From positions 62,001-126,000 of the forward strand of contig JAMPFK010000001.1 of assembly GCA_023664485.1 (NCBI GenBank): a DNA stretch of 64,000 bases, written 5' to 3'. Origin of the DNA: Bacteroides fragilis. GTDB taxonomy: Bacteria > Bacillota > Clostridia > Lachnospirales > Lachnospiraceae. The notes under the pieces were generated by a model. That model was given only the letters and a program-made list of their open reading frames with translations. It made no database searches and was not told where the DNA came from. Numbering within the stretch: position 1 is the first letter of the stretch; each line of letters begins with the position of its first letter. Both the position numbers and the translations under genes were made by a program. Shown piece by piece: positions 25,098-33,063 of this stretch.

Positions 25098-25531
25098 ATG
25101 AGAGATACCTGTTCCGTTATCTACTCCCCTGAAGCGATGGATGACTTGAGGGAAACTTACCTGTATATCGCCTTTACACTCAAAGTACCGGATACAGCGG
25201 AAAAGCAGGTAAGCCGCATTCGAAAGGAAATACGTCCGCTTGATTTTATGCCGTCCCGCTATTCCATTGTTGACTGGGAGCCGTGGAAGAGTATGGGAAT
25301 GCATAAAGTCCCAGTTGATAATTCCGTAGTCTATTACACGGTTAGGAACCGTCTGGAAATAACTCTTTAAGAGTTATTTCTGGTTCCGGTAAATTGCGAA
25401 GCAATTTTCAGGAAATGTTAAAAATTATTTTTTGACATTTCCTTAGTGACATTGACAGTACTGTGACGGTTATCCGTATTTTCTACGGCGGCAGAGATGT
25501 CCAAAACATCATTAACGCAGAACAGGATTGA
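25098..25531 (+). pseudogene. RelE/ParE family toxin gene split by a structured repeat
   Basis: A ribosome-site-preceded ATG (AAAGGAG, 8 nt) opens a typical RelE/ParE toxin: YSPEAMDDLRETYLYIAF, then LDFMPSRYSIVDWEPWKSMG and MHKVPVDNSVVYYTV. A 106-bp repeat (25341-25446) interrupts it there and adds a stop. The missing C-terminus resumes in another frame at 25448: DSTVTVIRIFYGGRDVQNII, ending at the TGA at 25529-25531. Joining the two halves gives an ordinary toxin of about 110 residues, ending in the family's YGGRD block. The antitoxin is absent apart from a possible C-terminal scrap (ELSKEFGI, stop overlapping the toxin ATG). In life RelE toxins cleave mRNA on the ribosome; this one should be inactive. 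Confidence 0.8.
25341..25446 (+). repeat. three-hairpin mobile repeat, copy A
   Basis: A 106-bp element almost identical, in opposite orientation, to 44968-45072. It contains three tandem stem-loops: (1) GGAACC/GGTTCC enclosing GAAATAACTCTT with its complement (25345-25387); (2) AAATTGC-GAA-GCAATTT (25391-25407); (3) AGGAAATGT paired with ACATTTCCT around an A/T-rich middle (25410-25443). It begins GTTAGGAACC and ends TTTCCTTAG. It codes for no protein. It has inserted into the RelE-type gene, which shows that it is or was mobile. Confidence 0.85.
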
Positions 25532-25665
25532 ACGCAAGATTTTAAAATCAACAGTTCCCTTTTCCCCCAAACTTTGGTATACTAATATCCAAATGTTTGT
25601 GAGCCTCTGTACAAGCCGCCGTTTTGCGCAGCCAGAGGCCGGACGGAGGGGTATTTTTTACGCTT

Positions 25666-26694
25666 ATGATTACAATCAGTCTTTGCATGATCGTTAAAAA
25701 TGAAGAAAAACTACTCGCGAGATGTCTGGACAGTGTTGCGGATATCATGGACGAGATCATTATTGTGGATACCGGGTCGGCGGACAGGACGAAGGAGATC
25801 GCGGCGCGCTATACGGATAAGATTTATGACTTTGTCTGGATAAACGACTTTGCGGCGGCGAGGAACTTCGCTTTTTCCATGGCTTCGATGGAATATATTT
25901 ATTCCGCGGATGCCGACGAGGTGCTGGACGAGGAGAACCGGGAGCTTTTTTTGCGGCTGAAAGAGAATCTGCTGCCGGAAATCGATATCGTACAGATGTA
26001 TTATGCGAACCAGCTCGATTTCGGGACGATCTATAATTTCGATAAAGAGCTGCGGCCGAAGCTCTTTAAAAGAGTACGCTCTTTTGTATGGAAAGAGCCG
26101 ATTCATGAACAGGTCATCCTGGATCCGGTTATTTATGACAGCGATGTCGTAATCTTACACCTGCCGGACGGCAGCCATAAAAACAGGGATCTGGCGGCTT
26201 TCGTACGGATAACGGCTGCGGGGGGGCGTTTGTCGAAAAGACTTCATAATATCTATGCGAGGGAGCTTTTTATTTCGGGAGAGGAACAGGATTTTCTGAC
26301 GGCATCGTCGTTTTTTGAAGCTTCCTGTGCGGATACGGAACGGTCCCTGGATGAGATCAAAGAGGCAGCGTGCGTCGTGGCGCGGGCGGCCAGAATCGGG
26401 CGGGATACGGAGAAATTTTTCAAGTATGCGCTGAAGGTCATCGCGAGCGACGGGTGTTCGGAAATCTGCTGCGAGCTTGGGGCATATTTTCTGGAACGCC
26501 GGGATCTGGAAGAAGCGATCGTATGGTTTTATAATGCCGTGTATGAAACGGAGAGTATTCTTAATATACATAGTAGTGGAGATATTCCGCTGCGCGGCCT
26601 TTCGGAATGCTACAGGCTTGCCGGAAATGAGGAGCAGGCGGAAGCGTACGGAAAGCTGGCGGCGGAAAGCGCAGGAAAGGAAACGATCGGATGA
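25666..26694 (+). CDS. glycosyltransferase family 2 protein
   Basis: A 342-residue cytosolic or membrane-associated transferase. The GT-A fold starts at once with ISLCMIVKNEEKLLARCLDS, continues DEIIIVDTGSADRTKEIA, and has the metal-binding motif SADADEVLD. The C-terminal 150 residues look like TPR-type helices (ERSLDEIKEAACVVARAAR and EEAIVWFYNAVYE), the usual build of the SPBc2-like GT2 proteins with TPR tails. The ATG at 25666 is chosen because the family begins there; GGAGGG lies 15 nt upstream, rather far. A TATACT -10 box occurs about 90 nt upstream. The stop overlaps the hisC-type gene by 4 nt. Confidence 0.88.
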   Translation: MITISLCMIVKNEEKLLARCLDSVADIMDEIIIVDTGSADRTKEIAARYTDKIYDFVWINDFAAARNFAFSMASMEYIYSADADEVLDEENRELFLRLKENLLPEIDIVQMYYANQLDFGTIYNFDKELRPKLFKRVRSFVWKEPIHEQVILDPVIYDSDVVILHLPDGSHKNRDLAAFVRITAAGGRLSKRLHNIYARELFISGEEQDFLTASSFFEASCADTERSLDEIKEAACVVARAARIGRDTEKFFKYALKVIASDGCSEICCELGAYFLERRDLEEAIVWFYNAVYETESILNIHSSGDIPLRGLSECYRLAGNEEQAEAYGKLAAESAGKETIG

Positions 26695-27743
26695 AATGGG
26701 AAGAAAATGTCAGAAAGGCCGTGCCCTATGTGCCGGGGGAGCAGCCGCAGAGAAAGGACATTATCAAGTTAAATACAAATGAGTGTCCCTATCCGCCGTC
26801 GCCGATGGTGCAGAAGGCAATGCGGGAGATGGACTACGGAGAGCTTCGTCTGTACCCGGAATTTCCGGAGAAAACGCCGCTTATGGCATGTCTTGCGGAA
26901 TATTATCATGTAAAAGAAGAGCAGATCTTTATCGGAGTCGGTTCGGACGACGTATTATCGATGGCGTTTTTAACGTTCTTTAACTCCGACAGGCCTGTCT
27001 TTTTCCCGGATATCACCTATTCTTTCTATGACGTATGGGCGGATATTTATCGGATTCCTTATGAGGTGAAGCCGCTCGATATGGACTTCCGCATTCGGAA
27101 AGAGGATTATACGGGGGAATGCGGCGGTATTATTTTCCCGAATCCCAATGCGCCGACAGGGGCTCTGATGGACGTGGAGGAAATCGGGGAAATCGTACGC
27201 ACACACCCTGACGTTGTCGTCATAATTGACGAGGCGTATATCGATTTCGGCGGAACGAGCTGCCTTCCTCTGCTGGAAAAATACGACAATCTGCTGGTGG
27301 TACGCACTTTTTCCAAGTCAAGGGCTATGGCGGGAAGCAGAATCGGTTATGCTATCGGTAACGAGGCGCTGATCCGCTATCTGAACGACGCGAAATATTC
27401 CGTCAATTCCTATACGATGAACATGCCCGCCCTGCGGCTGGGGGCGGAATCCGTGAAAGACGACGCGTATTTCCGGGAAATCTGCGGGAAAATTATCAGG
27501 ACGAGAGAGCGGACCGAAAAAGAACTGGCGGCGCTCGGTTTCACGTTTCCGAAATCCTATGGAAACTTTGTATTCGTTTCTCATAAAAGAACCGCGGCAC
27601 AGGAGATTTTTGAAAAACTGAAAGAGCGCGGTATTTATGTAAGGCATTGGAATAAGGCGAGAATCGATAATTATCTGCGGATTACGATTGGAACGGACGA
27701 AGAGATGGACGCGCTGTTTGCGGCATTAAAGAAAATAATCTGA
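26691..27743 (+). CDS. hisC: histidinol-phosphate aminotransferase family protein
   Basis: PLP-dependent class I/II aminotransferase of 350 residues that would convert imidazole-acetol phosphate and glutamate to histidinol phosphate. Typical HisC blocks are IIKLNTNECPYPPSP, FIGVGSDDVL, IFPNPNAPTGALM, VVIIDEAYIDFG, the PLP Lys in VRTFSKSRAMAGSRIGYA, and DNYLRITIGTDEEM. It starts within the stop of the glycosyltransferase gene. No other histidine genes are adjacent, so it could alternatively act on another amino acid or be a stand-alone HisC. Family call certain, substrate probable. Confidence 0.88.
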   Translation: MKWEENVRKAVPYVPGEQPQRKDIIKLNTNECPYPPSPMVQKAMREMDYGELRLYPEFPEKTPLMACLAEYYHVKEEQIFIGVGSDDVLSMAFLTFFNSDRPVFFPDITYSFYDVWADIYRIPYEVKPLDMDFRIRKEDYTGECGGIIFPNPNAPTGALMDVEEIGEIVRTHPDVVVIIDEAYIDFGGTSCLPLLEKYDNLLVVRTFSKSRAMAGSRIGYAIGNEALIRYLNDAKYSVNSYTMNMPALRLGAESVKDDAYFREICGKIIRTRERTEKELAALGFTFPKSYGNFVFVSHKRTAAQEIFEKLKERGIYVRHWNKARIDNYLRITIGTDEEMDALFAALKKII

Positions 27744-27765
27744 AAAAAGAAAGGAAACAAGTATT

Positions 27766-28266
27766 ATGGATAGTCTGGCGATTTGGTTTGCGAATACACT
27801 TGGGCAGTTCGTATCAAGGGAGGTCGTTATTTTTATCATCTCCATGATCCCGATACTGGAACTGCGGGGAGGGCTGCTCGTCGCATCTCTGCTGAATGTT
27901 TCAATAACAACCGCTATTCCAATTTGTATTGTTGGAAATATCATTCCGATTCCGTTTATTCTGCTTTTTATCAAACAGATTTTTAAATGGTTGAAGAAAA
28001 TAAAACTTTTCCGCGGTGTGATTGAAAAGCTGGAAGCGCGTGCGATGAGCAAAAGCGATAACATCAAAAAATACGAGTTCTGGGGTCTGATGCTGTTCGT
28101 CGGCATCCCGCTTCCGGGAACAGGCGCATGGACGGGCTCGCTGATAGCGGCGCTGCTCGATATCGACTTTAAGAAGGCCATTCTGGCGGAACTGCTCGGA
28201 ATAATAATAGCAACTGTTATTATGTCGATTGTGTCATACGGATTGTTGGGAGCGCTGATTTCATAG
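27766..28266 (+). CDS. small multidrug export family membrane protein (COG2426)
   Basis: A 166-residue integral membrane protein with about four to five helices. Recognisable blocks of the putative small multidrug export family are IPILELRGGLL near the N-terminus and GIPLPGTGAWTGSLIAALL in the middle, followed by a C-terminal helix IIIATVIMSIVSYGLLGAL. These paired Pro/Gly motifs resemble the DedA/VTT superfamily. The start follows AAAGGAAACAAGTATT. The GH20 gene begins 1 nt after its stop, so the two are probably co-transcribed. Despite the family name, transport activity is unproven. Confidence 0.85.
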   Translation: MDSLAIWFANTLGQFVSREVVIFIISMIPILELRGGLLVASLLNVSITTAIPICIVGNIIPIPFILLFIKQIFKWLKKIKLFRGVIEKLEARAMSKSDNIKKYEFWGLMLFVGIPLPGTGAWTGSLIAALLDIDFKKAILAELLGIIIATVIMSIVSYGLLGALIS

Positions 28267-28267
28267 G

Positions 28268-31200
28268 ATGAAAAATTTTTCTTTGCGAAAGCCCTTTTCT
28301 AAAAAGTTTTCAAAGAAAACAGTCACAGGCATGATTGTCCTGCTTGTGATAACAATTGTTTTTATTACGATTAAAACAGGATTTGATTTTTGGAATATCG
28401 GGATTTTCTCGAAAAAAAGCGCGAATCTGGCATTGCAGAGGGGGGTGAAAGCCTCCTGCGACAGTATGGAGACAGCGGAGCTGTCGGCGGAAAAAGCGAT
28501 CGACGGGGATGACGAAACGTTGTCTTCCCGCTGGTCGAGCGAGAATAACTGGGAAAATGCTTCTCATTATATAGAACTGGAATTTCCGGAAGAAATTTCA
28601 GTTTCTTTTGTTGTTCTGAAATGGGAGCGGACTAATGTGACCGAATACCGGCTGGAAGGTTCGACGGATGGGACAGACTGGCAGACTTACGCCGCCTTCG
28701 ATGGGGCGCCGGCTTCCAGAAAACAGGAAATCCCGTTACAGGAAGCGGTAACAGTGCGGTTCCTGCGGCTGTCTACGAGCGCGGTCTCACAGGAGGAAGC
28801 AGATTATTCCAATCTGTACCAGAATGTGTCTTTATATGAGTTCGAGGTGTATGCGGACAAGCCCGCTGCCTATCTGCTGGAAGAGCCGTCGATCGTCATG
28901 GAAAATAACGCACGTTATTTACAAATGCCGGAAGCGCCGGAGGGTTATCGGATCACTTATCTGGGGGCGGATTATGAACAGGTCATCGGGGCGGACCGTA
29001 TGATCTATGAGACGATACAGGAGAAGGAAGTGACGGTCGGTTTTCTGGTGGAGGAGGCGGAGGGTGAAAATGCCGATGGAGCCGTAAAACAGGCGGACGG
29101 GGAAAACGCCGGAAGAGAGGTATCCTTTACGATTCAGGTACCGGCTGCAGCGGGCGGACCGGAGGGCGGCAACAAAGCGCCCGAAGTGATTCCGGCGGTC
29201 GCGGAATGGGACGGCGGCGAGGGCAGTTTCGTGCCGGGGGAAGATTCCCGGATTGTCGTACAGAAGGATGCGCCGGGGGAAGCGGTATCGGGAGAGGATG
29301 CCTTGCGGCGGACGGCGGAGCTGTTCGCGGAGCGGTATCGGGAAATCATGGGCCGTGAGATTCCGGTCATAGAAGGAGCCTGGGAAGATGTGCGGCGGGG
29401 GGATTTCTATCTGGTCTATGGCGATGAGGCGGCCCGTGGCGGCGCGAAGAATGACAGGGCGTCCTGGATAAGCGGCGGCGCGCTCGGCGGTCTCGGCGAA
29501 GAGGGATACCTCTGCGAAATTACCGACAGATGCGTCATAAGCGGGACACATCAACAGGGCGTCTACTGGGGGACCATTACCGTCCTGCAGATTCTGAAAG
29601 GACAGGGAGGCCGGATGCCTCAGGGCCGGATACGCGACTATCCGGAATATCCGGTGCGCGGATTTGGTATCGATGTGGCACGGAAGCCTGTTTCGATGGC
29701 GATGCTGTATCAAATTGTCGAAAATATGTCCTGGTATAAGATGAACGATCTGTGCATTCATTTAAACGATAATGTTATATTGAGTACGAGCGGATTGACG
29801 GGCTCGGCGGAAGAAGCCATGACGGCGTACAGCGCCTTCCGGCTGGACAGCGGTATTATGAATGAAAAAGGAGAAAGGCTGGCTTCGGCGGATTATGCCT
29901 ATACGGCGGAGGAATTTGCGGCCCTGATTGCGGACGCCGGAAACTATGGCGTGCGCATCGTGCCGGAAATCGATACGCCGGCGCATTCCCTGTCCATCAC
30001 GAAGCTTTTTCCGGAATATGCGCTGACAGTGCGGAACGAAGCCGTGGATCAGATCGATTTGAACAGGGAAGAAGCGGTGGCGCTCGTGAAGGATATCTGG
30101 CGGGAAGCGCTTTGCGGCGGACAGGGCACAAACGGTAAGCAGGGCGTTTCTGCGGGCGCGGCATTTCAGGGGGCGTCCGTCGTGAATATCGGAATGGATG
30201 AATATTACGGCGACGGCGAGACCTGCCGGCAGTATATGAATGAGCTGATACGGTTCATCCGGTCGGAAAGCAGCGTCGGAACGATCCGGCTGTGGGGAAG
30301 CCTCAGCAATATCGATGGAACGACGATGCCGCCGGCGGAACGGCTGCAGATGAATATCTGGAGTACCCTGTGGGCGGATCCGTTATCGATGTATCGGGAC
30401 GGATATACGCTGATCAATATGCAGAACAATCATTTGTATATTATTCCGGGCGGCGGCTATGACTATCTCGACGCGGAAGAGCTGTACCGGAACTGGGAAC
30501 CGAATAAATTTTATGATTATAACCAGCTGGAAACGATTCCGGCCTACTCACCGCAGATGGCGGGCGCGGCCTATATGATCTGGAACGATATGAGCGGCGG
30601 TCTGGATGTGGGAATCGGCGAGAGCGATCTGTTCGACAGATTCTTTGCCCCGCTCGGCGTCCTGGGAGGAAAGCTCTGGGGAGAAACGGAGGGCTCTTAT
30701 CAGGAATGGCAGGCGCGGTTTTGGGAACTCGGCCTCTCGCCGGGCAGCGATCCTTATGCCGCCCCGGCATGGGAAGGAGAGGCACTGCGGCTTTTAGAGG
30801 AAGAGGCATTGTCCTTATCCGGGGGATCCGATTATTGGGAGACCGGCTATACGGGCGGATATGGGAACGGCATCGGCATCGGCGGCAGTTACACCGTCAG
30901 TATGAAGGTTTACCGGGAAAGATCCGGGGATGCGGAGAACAGCGGCGCTTCGTCGGGAGAGAATCCGCCGGATGCGCAGGAAGAAATCCTCTTCGAGACG
31001 GACAGCGCCTACGGGCAGACGGCTTTTAAGGCAGCGCAGAAGGGGACGGGACAGGTCGGCTTTTCCAGAGAGGGCCGGGACTATTCCTTTGCCTGTACGC
31101 TGCCGGAAGGAGAGTGGGTGACCTTGACGGTACGGTGTGAGCGGGCGCGGACGAGCCTGTATGTCAACGGCGAACTGGCGGATACGCTGGGAGACGGCCA

Positions 31201-31318
31201 GCCTTTTGGCGAATATGCGTCTTTTCTTTTTCCGCTCGAAAGGATCGGTTCCAAAACGGAAAGTTTTCATGGTATGATAAAAGAAATCGAGGTGAAGGCG
31301 GATGGAAGCGTATACTGA
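28268..31318 (+). CDS. membrane-anchored GH20 beta-N-acetylhexosaminidase with F5/8C domain
   Basis: A 1016-residue surface enzyme that should remove terminal beta-linked N-acetylhexosamines from glycans. Order: basic N-terminus and one membrane helix (about 20-38), an F5/8-type C (CBM32-like) sugar-binding domain (about 50-195, with DDETLSSRWSSENNWENASH), a GH20b-like domain (about 300-430), the GH20 barrel (about 440-830, with catalytic Asp-Glu in VNIGMDEYYG), and a LamG-like C-terminal domain. Aromatic active-site Trp residues (IWNDMSGG) are present. The ATG follows the preceding stop by one base with almost no separate ribosome site, suggesting coupling. The methyltransferase gene starts inside its 3' end. 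Confidence 0.88.
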   Translation: MKNFSLRKPFSKKFSKKTVTGMIVLLVITIVFITIKTGFDFWNIGIFSKKSANLALQRGVKASCDSMETAELSAEKAIDGDDETLSSRWSSENNWENASHYIELEFPEEISVSFVVLKWERTNVTEYRLEGSTDGTDWQTYAAFDGAPASRKQEIPLQEAVTVRFLRLSTSAVSQEEADYSNLYQNVSLYEFEVYADKPAAYLLEEPSIVMENNARYLQMPEAPEGYRITYLGADYEQVIGADRMIYETIQEKEVTVGFLVEEAEGENADGAVKQADGENAGREVSFTIQVPAAAGGPEGGNKAPEVIPAVAEWDGGEGSFVPGEDSRIVVQKDAPGEAVSGEDALRRTAELFAERYREIMGREIPVIEGAWEDVRRGDFYLVYGDEAARGGAKNDRASWISGGALGGLGEEGYLCEITDRCVISGTHQQGVYWGTITVLQILKGQGGRMPQGRIRDYPEYPVRGFGIDVARKPVSMAMLYQIVENMSWYKMNDLCIHLNDNVILSTSGLTGSAEEAMTAYSAFRLDSGIMNEKGERLASADYAYTAEEFAALIADAGNYGVRIVPEIDTPAHSLSITKLFPEYALTVRNEAVDQIDLNREEAVALVKDIWREALCGGQGTNGKQGVSAGAAFQGASVVNIGMDEYYGDGETCRQYMNELIRFIRSESSVGTIRLWGSLSNIDGTTMPPAERLQMNIWSTLWADPLSMYRDGYTLINMQNNHLYIIPGGGYDYLDAEELYRNWEPNKFYDYNQLETIPAYSPQMAGAAYMIWNDMSGGLDVGIGESDLFDRFFAPLGVLGGKLWGETEGSYQEWQARFWELGLSPGSDPYAAPAWEGEALRLLEEEALSLSGGSDYWETGYTGGYGNGIGIGGSYTVSMKVYRERSGDAENSGASSGENPPDAQEEILFETDSAYGQTAFKAAQKGTGQVGFSREGRDYSFACTLPEGEWVTLTVRCERARTSLYVNGELADTLGDGQPFGEYASFLFPLERIGSKTESFHGMIKEIEVKADGSVY

Positions 31319-32129
31319 TTTTGCGGACGTTTATGATACGTTTATGGATGATACGCCCTATGAGGAATGGTGTGGTTTTCTCGATGACGCGATCAGGTGT
31401 TACAGGATAAAAGAGGATACGGCGGATGAAATGCTTTTGCAGGAGCAGAATTCGGTGGTGGATTTAGGATGCGGAACGGGTACGCTGACCGGGCTTCTGG
31501 CGGCAAAGGGCTATGATATGATCGGCATTGACAGCTCGCAGGAAATGCTCCGGATCGCGATGGAGAAGCGGGAGCGTCTGGGACTGGATATCCTGTATTT
31601 ACAGCAGGATATGCGGGAGTTCGAGCTGTACGGGGCGGCGGGCGCCATGATCAGCGTATGCGACAGCCTGAATTATCTGCTTGCGGAAGAGGAGCTGCTT
31701 TCCACGTTCCGGCTGGTGCGCAATTATCTGTATCCGGGCGGCGTTTTTATCTTCGATTTCAATACGGTCTATAAATATGCGGAAATTATCGGGGATGCGA
31801 CGATTGCCGAGAACCGGGAGGAATGCAGCTTTATCTGGGAAAATTATTATCACCCGGAGGAGGAAATCAACGAGTATGATTTGACCGTTTTTGTTAAAAA
31901 TGATGATGAGGGGGAAAGCGGCAAAGATATGCGGGACTGCTTCCGGCGTTTTCAGGAGACGCATTACCAGCGGGGATATCGGCTGGAACAGATGAAAACG
32001 CTGCTGGAACAGGCGGGACTGCTTTTTCTGGAGGCGATCGACGCCGATACCCATGGAGAGGTAACGGCGCAGAGCGGGCGGATCATTATAATCAGTAAAA
32101 AGGCAGAAGACCGGACGGAATCGCGCTGA
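31302..32129 (+). CDS. class I SAM-dependent methyltransferase
   Basis: A 275-residue cytosolic methyltransferase. It begins YTDFADVYDTFMDDTPYEEW, a common start for this subgroup. The SAM-binding glycine loop is VVDLGCGTGTLTGLL (motif I), followed by acidic GIDSSQEML and QQDMREF, and motif IV-like ISVCDSLNYL. The C-terminal half has FIFDFNTVYKY and ends with a beta-strand IIIISKK. It overlaps the GH20 gene by 17 nt and precedes hslO by 32 nt. The methyl acceptor is unknown. These enzymes often sit in housekeeping operons without a defined substrate. Confidence 0.87.
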   Translation: MEAYTDFADVYDTFMDDTPYEEWCGFLDDAIRCYRIKEDTADEMLLQEQNSVVDLGCGTGTLTGLLAAKGYDMIGIDSSQEMLRIAMEKRERLGLDILYLQQDMREFELYGAAGAMISVCDSLNYLLAEEELLSTFRLVRNYLYPGGVFIFDFNTVYKYAEIIGDATIAENREECSFIWENYYHPEEEINEYDLTVFVKNDDEGESGKDMRDCFRRFQETHYQRGYRLEQMKTLLEQAGLLFLEAIDADTHGEVTAQSGRIIIISKKAEDRTESR

Positions 32130-32161
32130 AACGATTCTGTCCAGGAAACAGGAGGATAACG

Positions 32162-33028
32162 ATGTCGGACTATCTGGTAAGAGCGACAGCGGCGGACGCG
32201 CAGATCCGGGCGTTTGCGGCGACGTCAAGAGATTTGGTGGAAGAGGCGAGGAGCAGGCATGATTTAAGCCCGGTCGTGACGGCGGCGCTCGGCAGGCTGA
32301 TGACGGGAGCCTGTCTGATGGGCAGTATGCTGAAAGGGGAAAAGGATGTATTGACTTTGCAGGTCAATGGAGACGGCCCGGTAAAGAGCATGATCGTGAC
32401 GGCGGACGCGAAGGGCAGTGTTAAGGGCTATGCACAGGCGCCGCAGGCAATGATGCCGCCGAATGCGCAGGGGAAACTGGACGTGGGCGGCGTCATCGGA
32501 AAAGGTTATCTGACCGTTATCAAAGATATGGGCATGAAGGATCCCTATGCATCCAGAGTGGAGCTGCAGACAGGGGAAATCGCCGATGATCTGACTTATT
32601 ATTTTGCCGCGTCGGAGCAGGTCCCGTCCTGTGTGGCGCTGGGCATTCTGATGGAGCGGAACAATACGGTGAAGCAGGCGGGCGGCCTGATTATTCAGCT
32701 CATGCCCTTCGCGCAGGAAGAGGTCATCCGGAAACTGGAAGAAAAGGTCTCCGCCCTGAAACCGGTGACGGCGCTGTTAGAGGAGGGCAATACGCCGGAG
32801 CAGATCCTTTCGCTTCTGCTTGGAGATATGAGCCTTGAAATCACGGAGAAAACGCCGGTGCGGTTCTTCTGCGGCTGTACGAGGGAACGGGTGGAAAAGG
32901 TGCTTTACAGCCTGAAAAAAGAAGAGATAAAGGAAATGATCGCGGAGGGAAAAGACGTAGAGCTGCATTGCCATTTCTGCAATACGGATTATGTGTTTAC
33001 GGTGGATGAGCTGAAAAAAATGGTGTAA
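32162..33028 (+). CDS. hslO: Hsp33 redox-regulated chaperone
   Basis: Cytosolic holdase activated by oxidative unfolding, 288 residues. The N-terminal domain contains GRLMTGACLMGSMLKGEKD and VTADAKGSVKGYAQ. The C-terminal redox switch has the four zinc-binding cysteines as FFCGCTRERV (CxC) and LHCHFCNTDYVF (CxxC), spaced as in the family. The start ATG follows ACAGGAGGATAACG. It lies in a same-strand run with the methyltransferase before it and nadE 35 nt after it. Confidence 0.95.
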   Translation: MSDYLVRATAADAQIRAFAATSRDLVEEARSRHDLSPVVTAALGRLMTGACLMGSMLKGEKDVLTLQVNGDGPVKSMIVTADAKGSVKGYAQAPQAMMPPNAQGKLDVGGVIGKGYLTVIKDMGMKDPYASRVELQTGEIADDLTYYFAASEQVPSCVALGILMERNNTVKQAGGLIIQLMPFAQEEVIRKLEEKVSALKPVTALLEEGNTPEQILSLLLGDMSLEITEKTPVRFFCGCTRERVEKVLYSLKKEEIKEMIAEGKDVELHCHFCNTDYVFTVDELKKMV

Positions 33029-33063
33029 GAAGCGGATAATAGCAAGGAGGTCATGAAAAAGAT

